Shown here piece by piece: positions 51,761-63,338 of a DNA stretch of 64,000 nt (the stretch's first letter is position 1; each line of letters starts with the position of its first letter). Source of the DNA: Chondrus crispus (taxonomy: Eukaryota > Rhodophyta > Florideophyceae > Gigartinales > Gigartinaceae); assembly GCF_000350225.1 (NCBI RefSeq), contig NW_005179026.1, forward strand, positions 527,991-591,990, in the 5' to 3' direction. The notes under the pieces were generated by a model, which saw only the letters and a program-made list of their open reading frames with translations, ran no database searches and was not told the origin of the DNA. A program made the translations under genes and the position numbers.

Positions 51761-54211
51761 AAAATGCAATGCATTTCTCGTGGCGAACAAAATGCAATGT
51801 ACTACACGTGTAGATGACCGAAATGCAATGAAGTACACGTGGTGACCAAGACATTTATTAAATCGTAGTTAAATATTAATGTTAAGTATATAGTGTTTAT
51901 GAAATGCATTAATTCATGTCCGACAGTGTAATGTTCCGCAATCGCGTCCTAAGGACGCAAAGTTTCGGGGTACCATTGTTCTAATGACGGTACTGCTCGA
52001 CATTAATTAAATAGTAGTTAAATATTAAATTATTAACGTTAAATCTAAGATTTTTGATATTTTTTGGGGCGTGATTTGAGTATGATTGTAGTATGGTTGT
52101 CGCGCGACAAGATTTCATTTTGCTGTATGGGTGGCCAGCCATACTACAACTTTATTAAAATTTGATAACTTTCGGAGGGTGATTCTAGTATGGGTGGCCA
52201 CCCATACTAACATTTCCTGTATTGGTAATATAGTGCTGACCTGTGCCAGTGGGACGAAAACGGCTCTATATCGAACCTGGCAGTATAAGAAAATTGAAAT
52301 TTCGACTTTTAAATGCCACTTTTCTTGCATCACTGCTTTCGAAGTGTGGTTCCGTGAACTCCGATACCCTCCGATCACGAAGAAGCGGGTGTCCGTCGGA
52401 TACTTTATTGCGTGGAAACTACGGTATGACCCATTGCCTGCGTCTCATTACGTATGGTGTGCTGTACTGTCGTCTGGATCAAACTACACGAAAATTCTAA
52501 CTAATTGAAAACTAAATATTAACATTAAATGTATAATGATTACAACATGCCCCAATTAATTACCAAACTGCGTCCCAAAGACGCAAGGGTTTGAAGCACC
52601 ATTGTCTGGATGATGGTAGAGCTTGTGCATCAATTAAATGATCATTAAAAATTACCTCAATTATTTATTACTTACAATATTTGTATTTAGGAAATTAATG
52701 GAGTAGGGGACTAAGTAATGTCTGACACAGTCAAGCAAGAGTTAATAGCTGACACTACCAAGCAATTATGCAGACAACTCCCACGTACAACGGTCCTCGC
52801 GCACGACCTCCATTGATTCCAAATTTTAGAAAAATGTCTTAGATTTTGGTTCTGTGATCAGTGGTCACTGATCACAGACCAAGGAGGGGTGTCGTACGAC
52901 ACCTCCAAATCTTGGACACAACCGGTTGAAACGGCAGCCAAATAATATCGAAAAAATATTTGCGTTAATAGGATGGTACAGTTTTTGAAGACCTTAATGT
53001 TAATGGAAAGTACTTCAGATAGAGCGAGTCTGGCTTTAGGGCGGTGATAATGTAGAAGGGTCTGTGGGTACAGAGCAATACTCGCGTTAATGGGATAGTA
53101 CAGTTTTAGAAGACCTCAATTTTAAATGGAAAGTACTTCAGATAGAGGGAGGCTGGCTTTAGGGCGAAAAAACTGTCAACAGGCCTGTGAGTAGAGCGGG
53201 TTTCGCTCGTGGCGAAGTTGTCATCGCCAAAACTTAAGATTGCAAATTTTTAGAAAATGTTTTAGATTTTGGCCCTGTGATCAGTGGGTCTGTGATCAGT
53301 GGGTCTGTGATCAGTGGGTCTGTGATCAGTGGTCACTGATCACAGACCGGCGAAGGGTGTCGTACGACATCGTCCTTGCTGTAAAATTTGACAAAATTTT
53401 AGATTCCCAATTTTTTTAGCAAATGGCCCTGTGATCAATGGGTCTGTGATCAGTGGTCACTGATCACAGACCGGCGAAGGGTGTCGTACGACATCGTCAT
53501 TCTAAGAAATATTTGCACCACAACCAAACGCTTCCAGCCCCCCAAACGGTGCATGCACCTTTCGGCCCTGCGCCTTCCAGAACTCCGATCTCTCCACAGG
53601 CAGAGAGGCTCTACTGTGGGCTCACAAGAAGACTTCGTAATAACGAACAACACTGTTGTACAATTGTCGGATCTTGCTGTCATCGAAAGTTGTGTGAAAG
53701 CCATGTACGTGAGCATTAAATATATAATGATTGCAATATGCGTTAATTAATAACGAGATCGCGTCCCAAGGACGCTCGGTTTTGGAGCACCATTGTCTGG
53801 ATGATGGTAGAGCTTGTGCAACAATTAAATGATCATTAAATATTAACGTCAATTATTTACTAATTGCAATATTTCTAATTAGGGGATTGACGGAGTAGGG
53901 GATTAATTAATAGCAGTCCTCGCGCACGACATCCATTCCAGTTGGTGTGCTTGTTTAATGCATTGGGTCTATTTATTTGCAGACTTATTACTGCACTCTA
54001 CAGCACTCTAGACTTCGTATTGTGACATTAGGGCTTAAAGACGTAGTCGATTCCGCGATTGATTGGCAAAAGATATATAAGTAAAGTTTGTTGTTCAGTA
54101 GTAGTGGGGGATTTCACGACTATAGAGCCCTGCCGGGCTCTCAAAAATATCAGGGTACATCGTGCAGGCTTCCAAGAGCAGGCAAGGTCTTTGGTATGAT
54201 ATGCAATGTTC

Positions 54212-54349
54212 TGTCGTGCAACAAGATTTTCAAAAGCTGTATGGGTGGCCAGCCATACTGCAACTAATGTAGTTTTTGCTAATTTTTTGGAGGTCGATTC
54301 CAGTATGGCTGGCCACCCATACAGCTTTTGAAAATCTTGTTGCACGACA
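54212..54349. repeat. foldback/MITE-like element (unit 3)
   Basis: Same 138-bp element as at 51623, with one or two substitutions in the centre. Confidence 0.85.
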
Positions 54350-56757
54350 AAAATGCAATGCATTTCTCGTGGCGAACAAAATGCAATGTACTACACGTGT
54401 AGATGACCGAAATGCAATGAAGTACACGTGGTGACCAAGACATTCATTAAATTGTAGTTAAATATTAATGTTAAGTATATAGTGTTTATGAAATGCATTA
54501 ATTCATGTCCGACAGTGTAATGTTCCGCAATCGCGTCCTAAGGACGCAAAGTTTCGGGGTACCATTGTTCTAATGACGGTACTGCTCGACATTAATTAAA
54601 TAGTAGTTAAATATTAAATTATTAACGTTAAATCTAAGATTTTTGATATTTTTTGGGGCGTGATTTGAGTATGATTGTAGTATGGTTGTCGCGCGACAAG
54701 ATTTCATTTTGCTGTATGGGTGGCCAGCCATACTACAACTTTATTAAAATTTGATAACTTTTGGAGGGTGATTCTAGTATGGGTGGCCACCCATACTAAC
54801 ATTTCCTGTATTGGTAATATAGTGCTGACCTGTGCCAGTGGGACGACAACGGCTCTATATCGAACCTGGCATTATATGAAAATTGAAATTTCGACTTTTA
54901 AATCCCACTTTTCTTGCATCACTGCTTTCGAAGTGTGGTTCCGTGAACTCCGATACCCTCCGATCACGAAGAAGCGGGTGTCCGTCGGATACTTTATTGC
55001 GTGGAAACTACGGTATGACCCATTGCCTGCGTCTCATTACGTATGGTGTGCTGTACTGTCGTCTGGATCAAACTACACGAAAATTCTAACTAATTGAAAA
55101 CTAAATATTAACATTAAATGTATAATGATTACAACATGCCCCAACTAATTACCAAACTGCGTCCCAAAGACGCAAGGGTTTGAAGCACCATTGTCTGAAT
55201 GATGGTAGAGCTTGTGCATCAATTAAGTGATCATTAAATATTACCTCAATTATTTATTACTTACAATATTTGTATTTAGGGGATTAATGGAGTAGGGGAC
55301 TAAGTAATGTCTGACACAGTCAAGCAAGAGTTAAGAGCTGACACTACCAAGCAATTATGCAGACAACTCCCACGTACAACGGTCCTCACGCACGACCTCC
55401 ATTGACTCCAAAAATTAACAAAATATCTTAGATTTTGGTTCTGTGATCAGTGGTCACTGATCACATACCAAGGGGGGATGTCGTACAACACTTCCAGATC
55501 TGGGACACAACCGTGTAAAACGGCAGCCCAATAATATCGAAAAAATATTTGCGTTAATAGGATGGTACAGTTTTAGAAAACCTTAATTTAATGGAAGGTA
55601 CTTCAGATAGAGCGAGTCTGGCTTTAGGGCGGTAACACTGTAGAAGGGTCTGTGGGTACAGAGCAATACTCGCGTTAATGGGATAGTACAGTTTTAGAAG
55701 ACTTCAATATTAAGTGGAAAGTACTTGAGATAGAATGAGGCTGGCTTTAGGGCAAGAAAGTGTCAACGGGGCTGTGGGTAGAGCAGGTATCGCTCGTGGC
55801 GAAGTTGTCATCGCCAAAACTTAAGATTGCAAATTTTAAAAAATGTTTTAGATTTTGGCCCTGTGATCAATAGGTCTGTGATCAGTGGGGCTGTGATCAG
55901 TGGGTCTGTGATCAGTGGTCACTGATCACAGACCGGCGAACGGTGTCGTACGACATCGTCCTTGCTGTAAAATTTGACAAAATTTTAGATTCCCAATTTT
56001 TCTAGCAAATGGCCCTGTGATCAGTGGGTCTGTGATCAGTGGGTTTGTGATCAGTGGTCACTGATCACAGACCGGCGAACGGTGTCGTACGACATCGTCC
56101 TTGCTGTAAAATTTGACAAAATTACATCATAGTTAAATATATAGTGTTTTTAATATGCATTAATTAATGTTCGACAGTGTAACGTGTTATAGATTGCATT
56201 TTGATCACCACGTGTCATACAAAGCATTTCTGTTCGCACGTGTAATAAATTGCGTTAGGGTGATTTTTGGTAATGTTTTGGGGGGTGATTTGGGTGTGAT
56301 TCTAGTGCGGTTGTCGCGCGACAAGATTTCATTTTGCTGTATGGGTGGCCAGCCATACTACAACTTTATTAAAATTTGATAACTTTTCGGAGGGCAATTC
56401 TAGTATGGGTGGCCACCCATACTAACATTTCCTGTATTGGTAATATAGTGCTGACCTGTGGGGGTGGGACGAAAATGGCTCTATATCGAACCCGGCACTA
56501 TAAGTAAATTGAATTTCGACTTTTTAAAGCCACTTTTCTTGCATCACTGCTTTCAAGGAACTCACGCAGGGCGCTATCACTCATACTGCACATCTGCACT
56601 AAAGATTCAAGTCTTACAAATGCCAAAACGCTTTATGCTGGGACCACAGACGCAGTGACGGACCTGGAATACTGGGATAGTCCGTTGCTGCGTTGTTTTT
56701 TGTGTCTATCCCTATCCCCCTGCCCCTGCCGTCCTCTTGCTCTGCCGTCGTCCTTGT

Positions 56758-56826
56758 GCCGCCGCCGCCCCCGCCGCTGCCACCGCCGCTGCCACCGCCG
56801 CCGCCGCGACCACCGCCGCTGCCGCC
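56758..56826. repeat. (GCC)n-type microsatellite
   Basis: Interrupted runs of CCG/GCC with CCA and GCT variants span about 70 bases just after the satellite array. Confidence 0.8.
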
Positions 56827-56934
56827 ATTCGGCACCAATCCCCTAAATCCCCTTATCGGATTGGTCTACTTCTTTTCTCGATCTGTTTATCGAAGATTGT
56901 GCTCTCACTGCCGTCCAAATCCGAAAGTCTAGCG

Positions 56935-56968
56935 ATGGCGGCCATGGCTGCGGCATCTCACAGCCGAG
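56935..56968 (+). other. possible first exon with strong splice donor
   Basis: ATGGCGGCCATGGCTGCGG codes for an Ala-rich start and runs into CCGAG|GTAAGGATAG, an excellent donor site. A pyrimidine-rich acceptor (TTTGTTTGGCAG) lies near 57041, but the reading after it meets a stop within ten codons, so the true acceptor is unclear. Confidence 0.3.
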
Positions 56969-57281
56969 GTAAGGATAGATCTGTTGATTCGGCGTGAAGT
57001 CGCGGTCGGGTGTTGGACACGTTCTATTTGTTTGGCAGAGGCGTCTGATGCTATCATGATGTGAGCGACAGCGAGGGGTGGCGCGGGTGGCGTGGCGAAG
57101 AGGTCTTAACAGCCGGCGGGCGTCGTGCGACGGCTTTGACGGCGTGACAGGACGCAAGATAAGACGCGAGAAAGGGGCAGACGGAGTGTGGAGTCTAGAG
57201 TCAGGTGCGGAGAGAGAATTACAAGTGCCGGCCAGTTGGAGACTGCGTGTCGAATGTAGAGTGGAATTATGGGAGTTGCGA

Positions 57282-57872
57282 ATGACAACAGCGGCGGCAA
57301 GTCTGGTCGGACTATCACAGAGGGCCAGTCGTGGGTCATGGCTCAGGGCAGCTAAGCCATTATCTCGAGTGATGGCTCGATTGTTTTCTGAAATGGATGA
57401 GGACATCAGATGCGGCAGGGACTCAATGAAGAATCTACAAGACGACATTGACAACAAATCTTGGGCGTTGAAACGCGAAAAAGAAGCAGCCTTCGTCACG
57501 ATTTGTACTTGCTGTGTTATCTGTCAATCTCACCAAGATCCGATCCGTCATCCACCATCGCTCGCCACTTGGACCTTGTCGGAGCGAACTGATACCATAA
57601 CCCCTACTTCGCCGTTGCAGCATTATAGACTCGCGATGGCACCCCACACCTATACAACTCTGTGGATGTTCGCTCGCGGTCCCGCCCACGTGCTGAACAA
57701 GTCCGCTTGGGTTCGGATTTGCCTTCAAGCGTATGCGATGATTCCGCTCCACCAGCTCTCAAAGTGTGGCCGCTCCACCGATGGATCCTTGAACATCTTC
57801 AGCGGCCGTAGATGTGCTGCAATTGTTCGGAGGGGGGCATGGAAGTCTGCGTACGATTCTGACAACACTTAG
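57282..57872 (+). CDS. hypothetical protein
   Basis: The frame is open from a GTG at 57078; the first ATG that looks natural is at 57282, giving 196 codons. Residues about 29-70 are charged and helical (SEMDEDIRCGRDSMKNLQDD...), compatible with a short coiled coil, followed by a Cys-containing stretch (FVTICTCCVICQ). I do not recognise it. The minus strand is also open over 56843-57499. It may be a later exon of the gene that starts at 56935. Confidence 0.3.
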   Translation: MTTAAASLVGLSQRASRGSWLRAAKPLSRVMARLFSEMDEDIRCGRDSMKNLQDDIDNKSWALKREKEAAFVTICTCCVICQSHQDPIRHPPSLATWTLSERTDTITPTSPLQHYRLAMAPHTYTTLWMFARGPAHVLNKSAWVRICLQAYAMIPLHQLSKCGRSTDGSLNIFSGRRCAAIVRRGAWKSAYDSDNT

Positions 57873-59717
57873 GCGAAATGTTGCTCTTCTATGACTGATC
57901 GAGGGCGGACGGCGGGGTCAGCATGGTGTTTGAGCTGGCGTGGTATGGGGAAGAAAGAGGAGGTGCGGGCCCCGGGGGTCGGGTGTGGGGGGAGGATTAT
58001 GTTTGGGTGGTGGGGGTAGGGAGCGGGGATGGGTACCAAGGGGATACGAAGGGAGGGCGGAACGGGTGAAGATGGAGGTTTTTTCTTTTTTCGTTTCGAC
58101 AGGACAGAGGGAGGTGACGTCGTGGGACGGAGGAGCAAGCTTGGGGAATGGTAGGAAGGGGTCAGGCTGCACGCCGGTGCACATCTCAACGAAGTCGTGC
58201 AGCACGTCCTTTGGACGAGCCTGCATGCTCTTCACATAACACGCTCCCCGCGGTCACGAGCAAGTAGAGCCTAGGAATTATATACGAGCTGAGTCTCCCG
58301 GACGCGCTCGTGCACAGATCGTCGCAGATAGGGGCGCCTGGGCGCGCGCTCTCCATGACGAACATTTCTCTCTCGCGGGCTGTCCGTGTGCAGCGCGCGG
58401 CACAGGCGCTGCGGGATGTGATTTATTTCTGTAATAAAGTTATTTATATTCATAGATCAGTATGAGGACTCGGGCATACGTGCCACGCCGCATGAGCGTG
58501 TGGTAAAAGTGAACCGCGGGCGCTCAGCGAGAGATTCCTTCTTTCGACGATTCAGTTGTCTTTCGACGAGTTATCCAGCGTCGAGGTGATGTTCAAGCCG
58601 TAATCAGCCTGTCATAGATCGTCAAGTAGGTACCATCTGCTGCTGTGCGACGCGTGATAAGTGCCGCAGTCGGGAAGGATAGGACAAGAGCATATGTGCC
58701 GCAATGGAAAAGAGGTACTGCTTCTGAGCATACCGTGGCCAAGAACGAGTGTACGAAAGTGTTATGGCAGTGGTGGATGTGGAGTGAGGATATGCCAAGA
58801 GCCGCGAATGGCGGAGAGATTTGACATCTGAGGCATGCGTTCGAAGGACAAGACATTCTGTAAGAGGAGGGTTGAGGAAGCTGACGAGGCTGAGGTGCGG
58901 CCGGAGATGGCATGCTCCGCTAAAGCGCAGATCCACTGGCAGGATGCTACCGCTTCAATAGTTTTGTACGAGGGTAGAAACGTGTCTGTTTTTGCGAATG
59001 TGGCAGGGATTCTGAAAATACTTGTAGGGGAGAGCGCAAGAAGGATGGCTTTGCGAATACCGCCGGCATGCAACACCCGTAATTAGCGGGAAGAGTTGCC
59101 CTTGCTCATGCTCATTAATGGCCCGCCGTCCACGTCCATCTCTACAATCCCCACTGCGCCCCTCTCAAGCTGCCCCCTAACGGCACGTTGCTCCGACGTG
59201 CATCCGAGCTGCCCCTGCTCTCCGAAATTGATAGCAACAAATCGATGGCGACCTGAAAGCATCCCTGACCTGCATCACGGCGAGCTCGGCGGCGAGCTCC
59301 AGCGGGCACATAGAAATCGGAAAGCAGGCGGCTGTGGCCCGGAGAGCATTCCCCGCTTGCTCCCCGACTGCACGGAGACAACGAGGCAATGGGTGTAGTG
59401 CAGAAACGCGCGAGGCGCGACCACCATCCGCGGTCAACTGGAGGGTCACGCACGGATAGGCGAATGTGTAGAATGAAGCGGACACGCGCGGGAGTTTGAA
59501 GGTAAAGCGGTAGGCAAGCGGTGAAGGTGGAACGGCGCGGCTCTGGGAAGGTGTATGCAGAACTGGCCCGTGCTCATACAATCTGCCTCTCACGGGGAAC
59601 AGTTCCTCGCTCGCCCCCCTCATCCCCCCAACCGAGTGAATCATATAGTAACGAACCGCTCTGCGCCTTAGCGAACCCTTTTCCCCCACCCACACCGTCG
59701 TCCATAGCCCCGCTCTT
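57873..59717. other. no supported gene
   Basis: Several frames of 60-170 codons lie on both strands (for example 57869-58239 and 59177-59695) without known domains. The last 100 bases are C-rich promoter-like sequence of the GATA gene. Confidence 0.35.
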
Positions 59718-59723
59718 TATAAA
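59718..59723 (+). promoter_or_regulatory. TATA box of the GATA-factor gene
   Basis: TATAAA in CTCTTTATAAACAG, 119 bases before the ATG at 59842, with a pyrimidine-rich leader between. Confidence 0.55.
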
Positions 59724-59996
59724 CAGCCAACCCCGCCGTACTAGCTTTCGTTCCTCTCCCCTCCTCTCCCCTCCTCCCGACGCTCATCATGTCATCTTGA
59801 CTCCTTTTTTTTTCGTTCTACGATACCACCAACTCTCCAACATGTTTCCCACCGCCTCCCCCCAAACACCGTTCTTCCCTATCGGTTGCCCTACAGAGCC
59901 TCCCCCAAACTCCCTCGACGCTTCCGTTGCTCGCTTCACTCCTCCCGCTCCCAAACCTCTTACCCCCCACCTGCTTGCAAGGGCCGCTCCAAGCGC

Positions 59997-61259
59997 ATGC
60001 CCAAAGGGATCATTCGCGTTGTACCCGATGGAACCCCTTGGACTTGTGCCAGGTGCAAAACCATCATCACCCCCGTCCGCCGTAGCGGATTGGGCGGCGT
60101 TGTAACGCTTTGCAACGCGTGCGGCTTGCGCCGCTCCAAAAACATCCGCGCCGCCCTCGAAGGGGGTATTTCCAAGAAGCGCGGGAAGAAGGGGCCCAAC
60201 GCCAAGGTCAAATCGAATGAACGCAAGGCAGTTGCGCAGAAAAAGACGTTCAAGAAGGCTGTTGCGCTGCAGCAACACCGACAAGATGTGCCAGTTGCCA
60301 ACAATACGAAACAGCCTGGCCGCTTTGTTCACCATGGAAACGACCAACAACCGAATCAAAACACACCGGCGCTTCGGGAGCAGCCGGCCCGAGTCTCGCA
60401 GGCTCCTGGGCGTGTACACTACGTCATTAAACAGGAGCAATGCGCGACAGTGGAGCAGACTGCGTATGGCATAGCGCAGCACCAGCTTCCCGCGCATTGG
60501 GAAGCACAGTACCAGCCTCCATATGGTTTCCCGGAAGAGCAATCTCCAGCCTCGGACACTTCATATGAAACTTACGCTATCAAGGATCACAACATCCCGG
60601 TAGAGTATTTGCCGGTCACCGCGCAGCACCAGGAGCGGGTATATGGGGAGGCAATACAAGAGGAGCTCGCCGCAGCGGTCGGCTGGGAAGCCCAGAACAA
60701 ATGCGTCCCTTGGCCGGTGGCAGGAGGCTACGCTCCCGATGGCCACATCACTGAAGGCGAGGGTGGAAGCCTACAGGGCAAGGAAATTGGAGTATCACAT
60801 CTATTTGGATCGATGACGTTGCACGCGAATGTGATGAGGACGCAGGAGATGCAGGGTGAACATGAGGGCACGCTGGGCGATAGATATGAAGACCAAGTGT
60901 GTTCACCAGCACTCCCATTGTCGATGAGCACAGAGAGCGACGAAGTGCTGGCGGCAATCGCTTGCGGGATGGAGGGTGCTTCGCACATGACGGATGCGCC
61001 ATCTCCCCTACCGTCGGCGTCGGAGTCGATGGCAGCGGGGTTGCAGCGGTGTCTACAGAGCATCGCTGGACGAATTGCATCACAGGAACTGATGCTGCAC
61101 CGCCTGAACGAGGTGCAGTTTCAACTACTCGCCGACGGGAACATTGGAGATGCGGTGTCACAGGCGCGCCGGGAGATTGCCGGGCTGAGGGACTACGGTC
61201 GTGATACGATAGAAGTGATGAGGGGGTTTGCTACAGCTCTGCTTGGCGGAAGGGAGTGA
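59997..61259 (+). CDS. GATA-type zinc-finger transcription factor
   Basis: The frame from ATG 59997 has 420 codons. Residues 17-42 form a GATA finger of spacing C-x2-C-x18-C-x2-C, with the typical end TLCNACGLRRSKN; a Lys/Arg-rich segment follows (about 55-90). The middle is Gln/Glu/Pro-rich. The C-terminal 70 residues are helical (LMLHRLNEVQFQLLADGN). GATA factors bind (A/T)GATA(A/G) in promoters. An ATG at 59842 in another frame follows the TATA box closely. A 67-base GT-AG intron starting at the GT in CTTCCGTTGC (near 59928) and ending at TTGCAAG (about 59981) is conceivable and would add an N-terminus. That splice is inference. Expression and targets cannot be read from the sequence. Confidence 0.8.
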   Translation: MPKGIIRVVPDGTPWTCARCKTIITPVRRSGLGGVVTLCNACGLRRSKNIRAALEGGISKKRGKKGPNAKVKSNERKAVAQKKTFKKAVALQQHRQDVPVANNTKQPGRFVHHGNDQQPNQNTPALREQPARVSQAPGRVHYVIKQEQCATVEQTAYGIAQHQLPAHWEAQYQPPYGFPEEQSPASDTSYETYAIKDHNIPVEYLPVTAQHQERVYGEAIQEELAAAVGWEAQNKCVPWPVAGGYAPDGHITEGEGGSLQGKEIGVSHLFGSMTLHANVMRTQEMQGEHEGTLGDRYEDQVCSPALPLSMSTESDEVLAAIACGMEGASHMTDAPSPLPSASESMAAGLQRCLQSIAGRIASQELMLHRLNEVQFQLLADGNIGDAVSQARREIAGLRDYGRDTIEVMRGFATALLGGRE

Positions 61260-61455
61260 GACGTGGGACCAAGGTTGGAGGAAAAGGCTTTAGTTGTAAG
61301 TAATGCGTGCTCATCGTGTGTTTGTCGTTCAGTAAATTTTTTTTGCGTGTTTCAAAGTGTGCGAAACGGGTGGTGTCGGTAGAGTTTGAAGCAAGAGTGC
61401 AGATGCGGCCGTCGCCGCGCTACAGTACGAGCGAGATAGAAGGGTTCGACCTGAA

Positions 61456-61477
61456 CAGGTGGCGTTAACGCCACCTG
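61456..61477. repeat. 22-bp perfect palindrome downstream of the GATA gene
   Basis: CAGGTGGCGTTAACGCCACCTG is self-complementary over its full length and lies 197 bases after the stop codon. It could be a dimer binding site (each half holds an E-box-like CAGGTG) or part of a 3' end structure. Confidence 0.8.
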
Positions 61478-61479
61478 CA

Positions 61480-62505
61480 TAGAGCATCGCGAATGGGACA
61501 TGGGCAACCTATCATTCGTAAGGCATGTGTGCGGGCAGCGGCAGCGAGCGGGACGCTGTATCGAGGGACGAGGGAGAAAGGAAAGGGTGGAAGAGGGACG
61601 GACGTGGGAGAAGAGTGTCTGAAGAGTGTCTGAAGAGTGTCACGGGCGACTCATTGGCATGTTGGCTTGAATGTTTGAAGGTCATTGCAAGAGCGGATGC
61701 GAGATTTCAACGTCACAGGAGTGATGGAAAAACTTGGACAAAGACGAGAAGAACGATAGAACGATACTGGTACAGTTGCATACATATCATGTATACATAC
61801 CGATCATAAGGCCAAAAGCCTCCCAGTGCTCCGTGGGGGAGGTTTCGACGGCTAGATACAAAAAATCGCTGACGCGTCTCTCATCTTGTCAGACTTCGAA
61901 TAATTGAACAACTGAAGGGGGTTTGCCCTACATTTTGGACAACGCCAAAATAGCTCGGATATGCAAATTATTTGAAAACAACCGTATGGGGGAGGTGGGG
62001 GGGCGCAGCGGCCGCGAGGAAGGGCGCGGCTCTACAGCGCTGGGAGGGGCCGGCTGTGGACGCGGAGTCGTGCGGTGTGACGCGCACGTGTTGACAGCAC
62101 GAGCGCGAGTCATAGGCTCACGGCGCAACGGGCGTCACGGGGTGGGGCGCGAATTTTGCGATTTCGTGGGAGAGGCGTCGGACACCAGCGACGGCGTCGG
62201 TCACCTTTATAATAATATTAAAAACGTCAATAAATGTTGCAGATTTCAATTGTATGTCGCCAATTTTTACAGCATACATCTACTTTACGGCGCGGGGGCG
62301 GGGGGGAGAGAGAGGGGGACGCACATCGTCTTTCAGCCCACAAAAACTGTACGCATGTGATTTGGGACGTACCGTATATTTTCATAATCAATTTGAATCC
62401 AACACGTCACCCGCCGCCTGGAAACAAGATGACGACGTTGTGCTCTGTAGAGCATGACGTCATTGTTACTAGAGAAAGTTTTGGAATAATAAAAATAATG
62501 GCAAC
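61480..62505. other. intergenic, no gene supported
   Basis: Short direct repeats (GAAGAGTGTCT three times near 61608-61640) are present. Frames here are short and not conserved. Confidence 0.35.
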
Positions 62506-62562
62506 ATTATAATAGTATATATGAAATATTTTTTCAAAATATTACATATATACTATTATAAT
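62506..62562. repeat. AT-rich hairpin, MITE-like
   Basis: Perfect 18-bp outer arms ATTATAATAGTATATATG pair with 62545-62562; the inner part pairs further through AATATTTT/AAAATATT. A second copy of the centre follows at once. Confidence 0.75.
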
Positions 62563-63338
62563 TTTGTAATATTTTTTCAAAATATTACACGAACAAAGGC
62601 TGTACGATTTTCATTAAGGACATATATTTTCATCGCCAATTCGAACATTACACGTCATCCCGCATTATAGAAACATGATTACTACGTCATGGTCATTCAT
62701 TTACTGAACGCGGTTGTGCAGTCGTACTGCGTACTGCTGATGCTTTAAAATTTATTATTAAGGGATGAGCCACCGCCCTAAACGGACAATTAAAAAATTA
62801 AAAAAACCAGTTGGCATAAACTAGGCGCACTGCAAACAGAATACAAATCCTATTGTGGCGCCAATATGCCTATGCCCTTGCGTATTATTCGAAGGACTGG
62901 TTCATGCAGGAATTAAAAAAACAGAACTATCTCACACATACCAGCTGATATGAGTGAATGTATTAAATTATTATACTAAATGCAAGAATCATAACAATTT
63001 TACTTCTTTTAACTTGACGATGTTACGGTGGAGGAGTGTAGTTACAATTATAGAACTTTACCACAATTTGTCTTGTATGGACAAATAAAATCCCCCATTT
63101 GTGTAAAAGGTGTATCATGTTTGTTCAACATACGTGTAGGGGTTAAAGGAAGGAACAATGTTCACACGGTACATACCAGTACTCTGACGTAACATGGGGA
63201 TTACATGTGCAGCATGAACTTGAAGGATTTAGATTAGGGGATATTTGCTTTTATAATATAGAGATTGGGATATTTCCTATACCCATGTCCGAACAGACGC
63301 GCGTTCAGGTGGGCTGAAATTAAGCGCAAATTTACTTC

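Larger units (their letters stand above)
48500..56570. repeat. macrosatellite of about 2.59-kb units
   Basis: The word TCAAACTACACGAAAATTC recurs at 49891, 52479 and 55068, a period of 2588-2589 bp. The array starts inside a unit at 48500 and fades out after about 56110-56570. Neighbouring units differ by only a few per cent. Each unit contains three copies of a two-hairpin module, a foldback element with 49-bp arms, a second decayed foldback, a relic of a copia LTR, and clusters of the palindrome TCTGTGATCAGTGGTCACTG. The first, partial unit lacks an internal 1.1-kb segment. Open frames in the units are not conserved as proteins. Confidence 0.9.

Noticed and set aside
48579..55217. Hammerhead ribozyme in the satellite module
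   Set aside because: A CTGATGA core followed by GAAA in the right order is not present on either strand of the module.
48500..56570. CRISPR array
   Set aside because: Repeats are long, palindromic and without unique spacers of constant size; the DNA is eukaryotic in character.
59521..60105. 194-codon frame overlapping the GATA gene as a separate protein
   Set aside because: Only its middle part (from ATG 59842) is likely real, as a possible first exon; the rest overlaps the promoter and the GATA frame.
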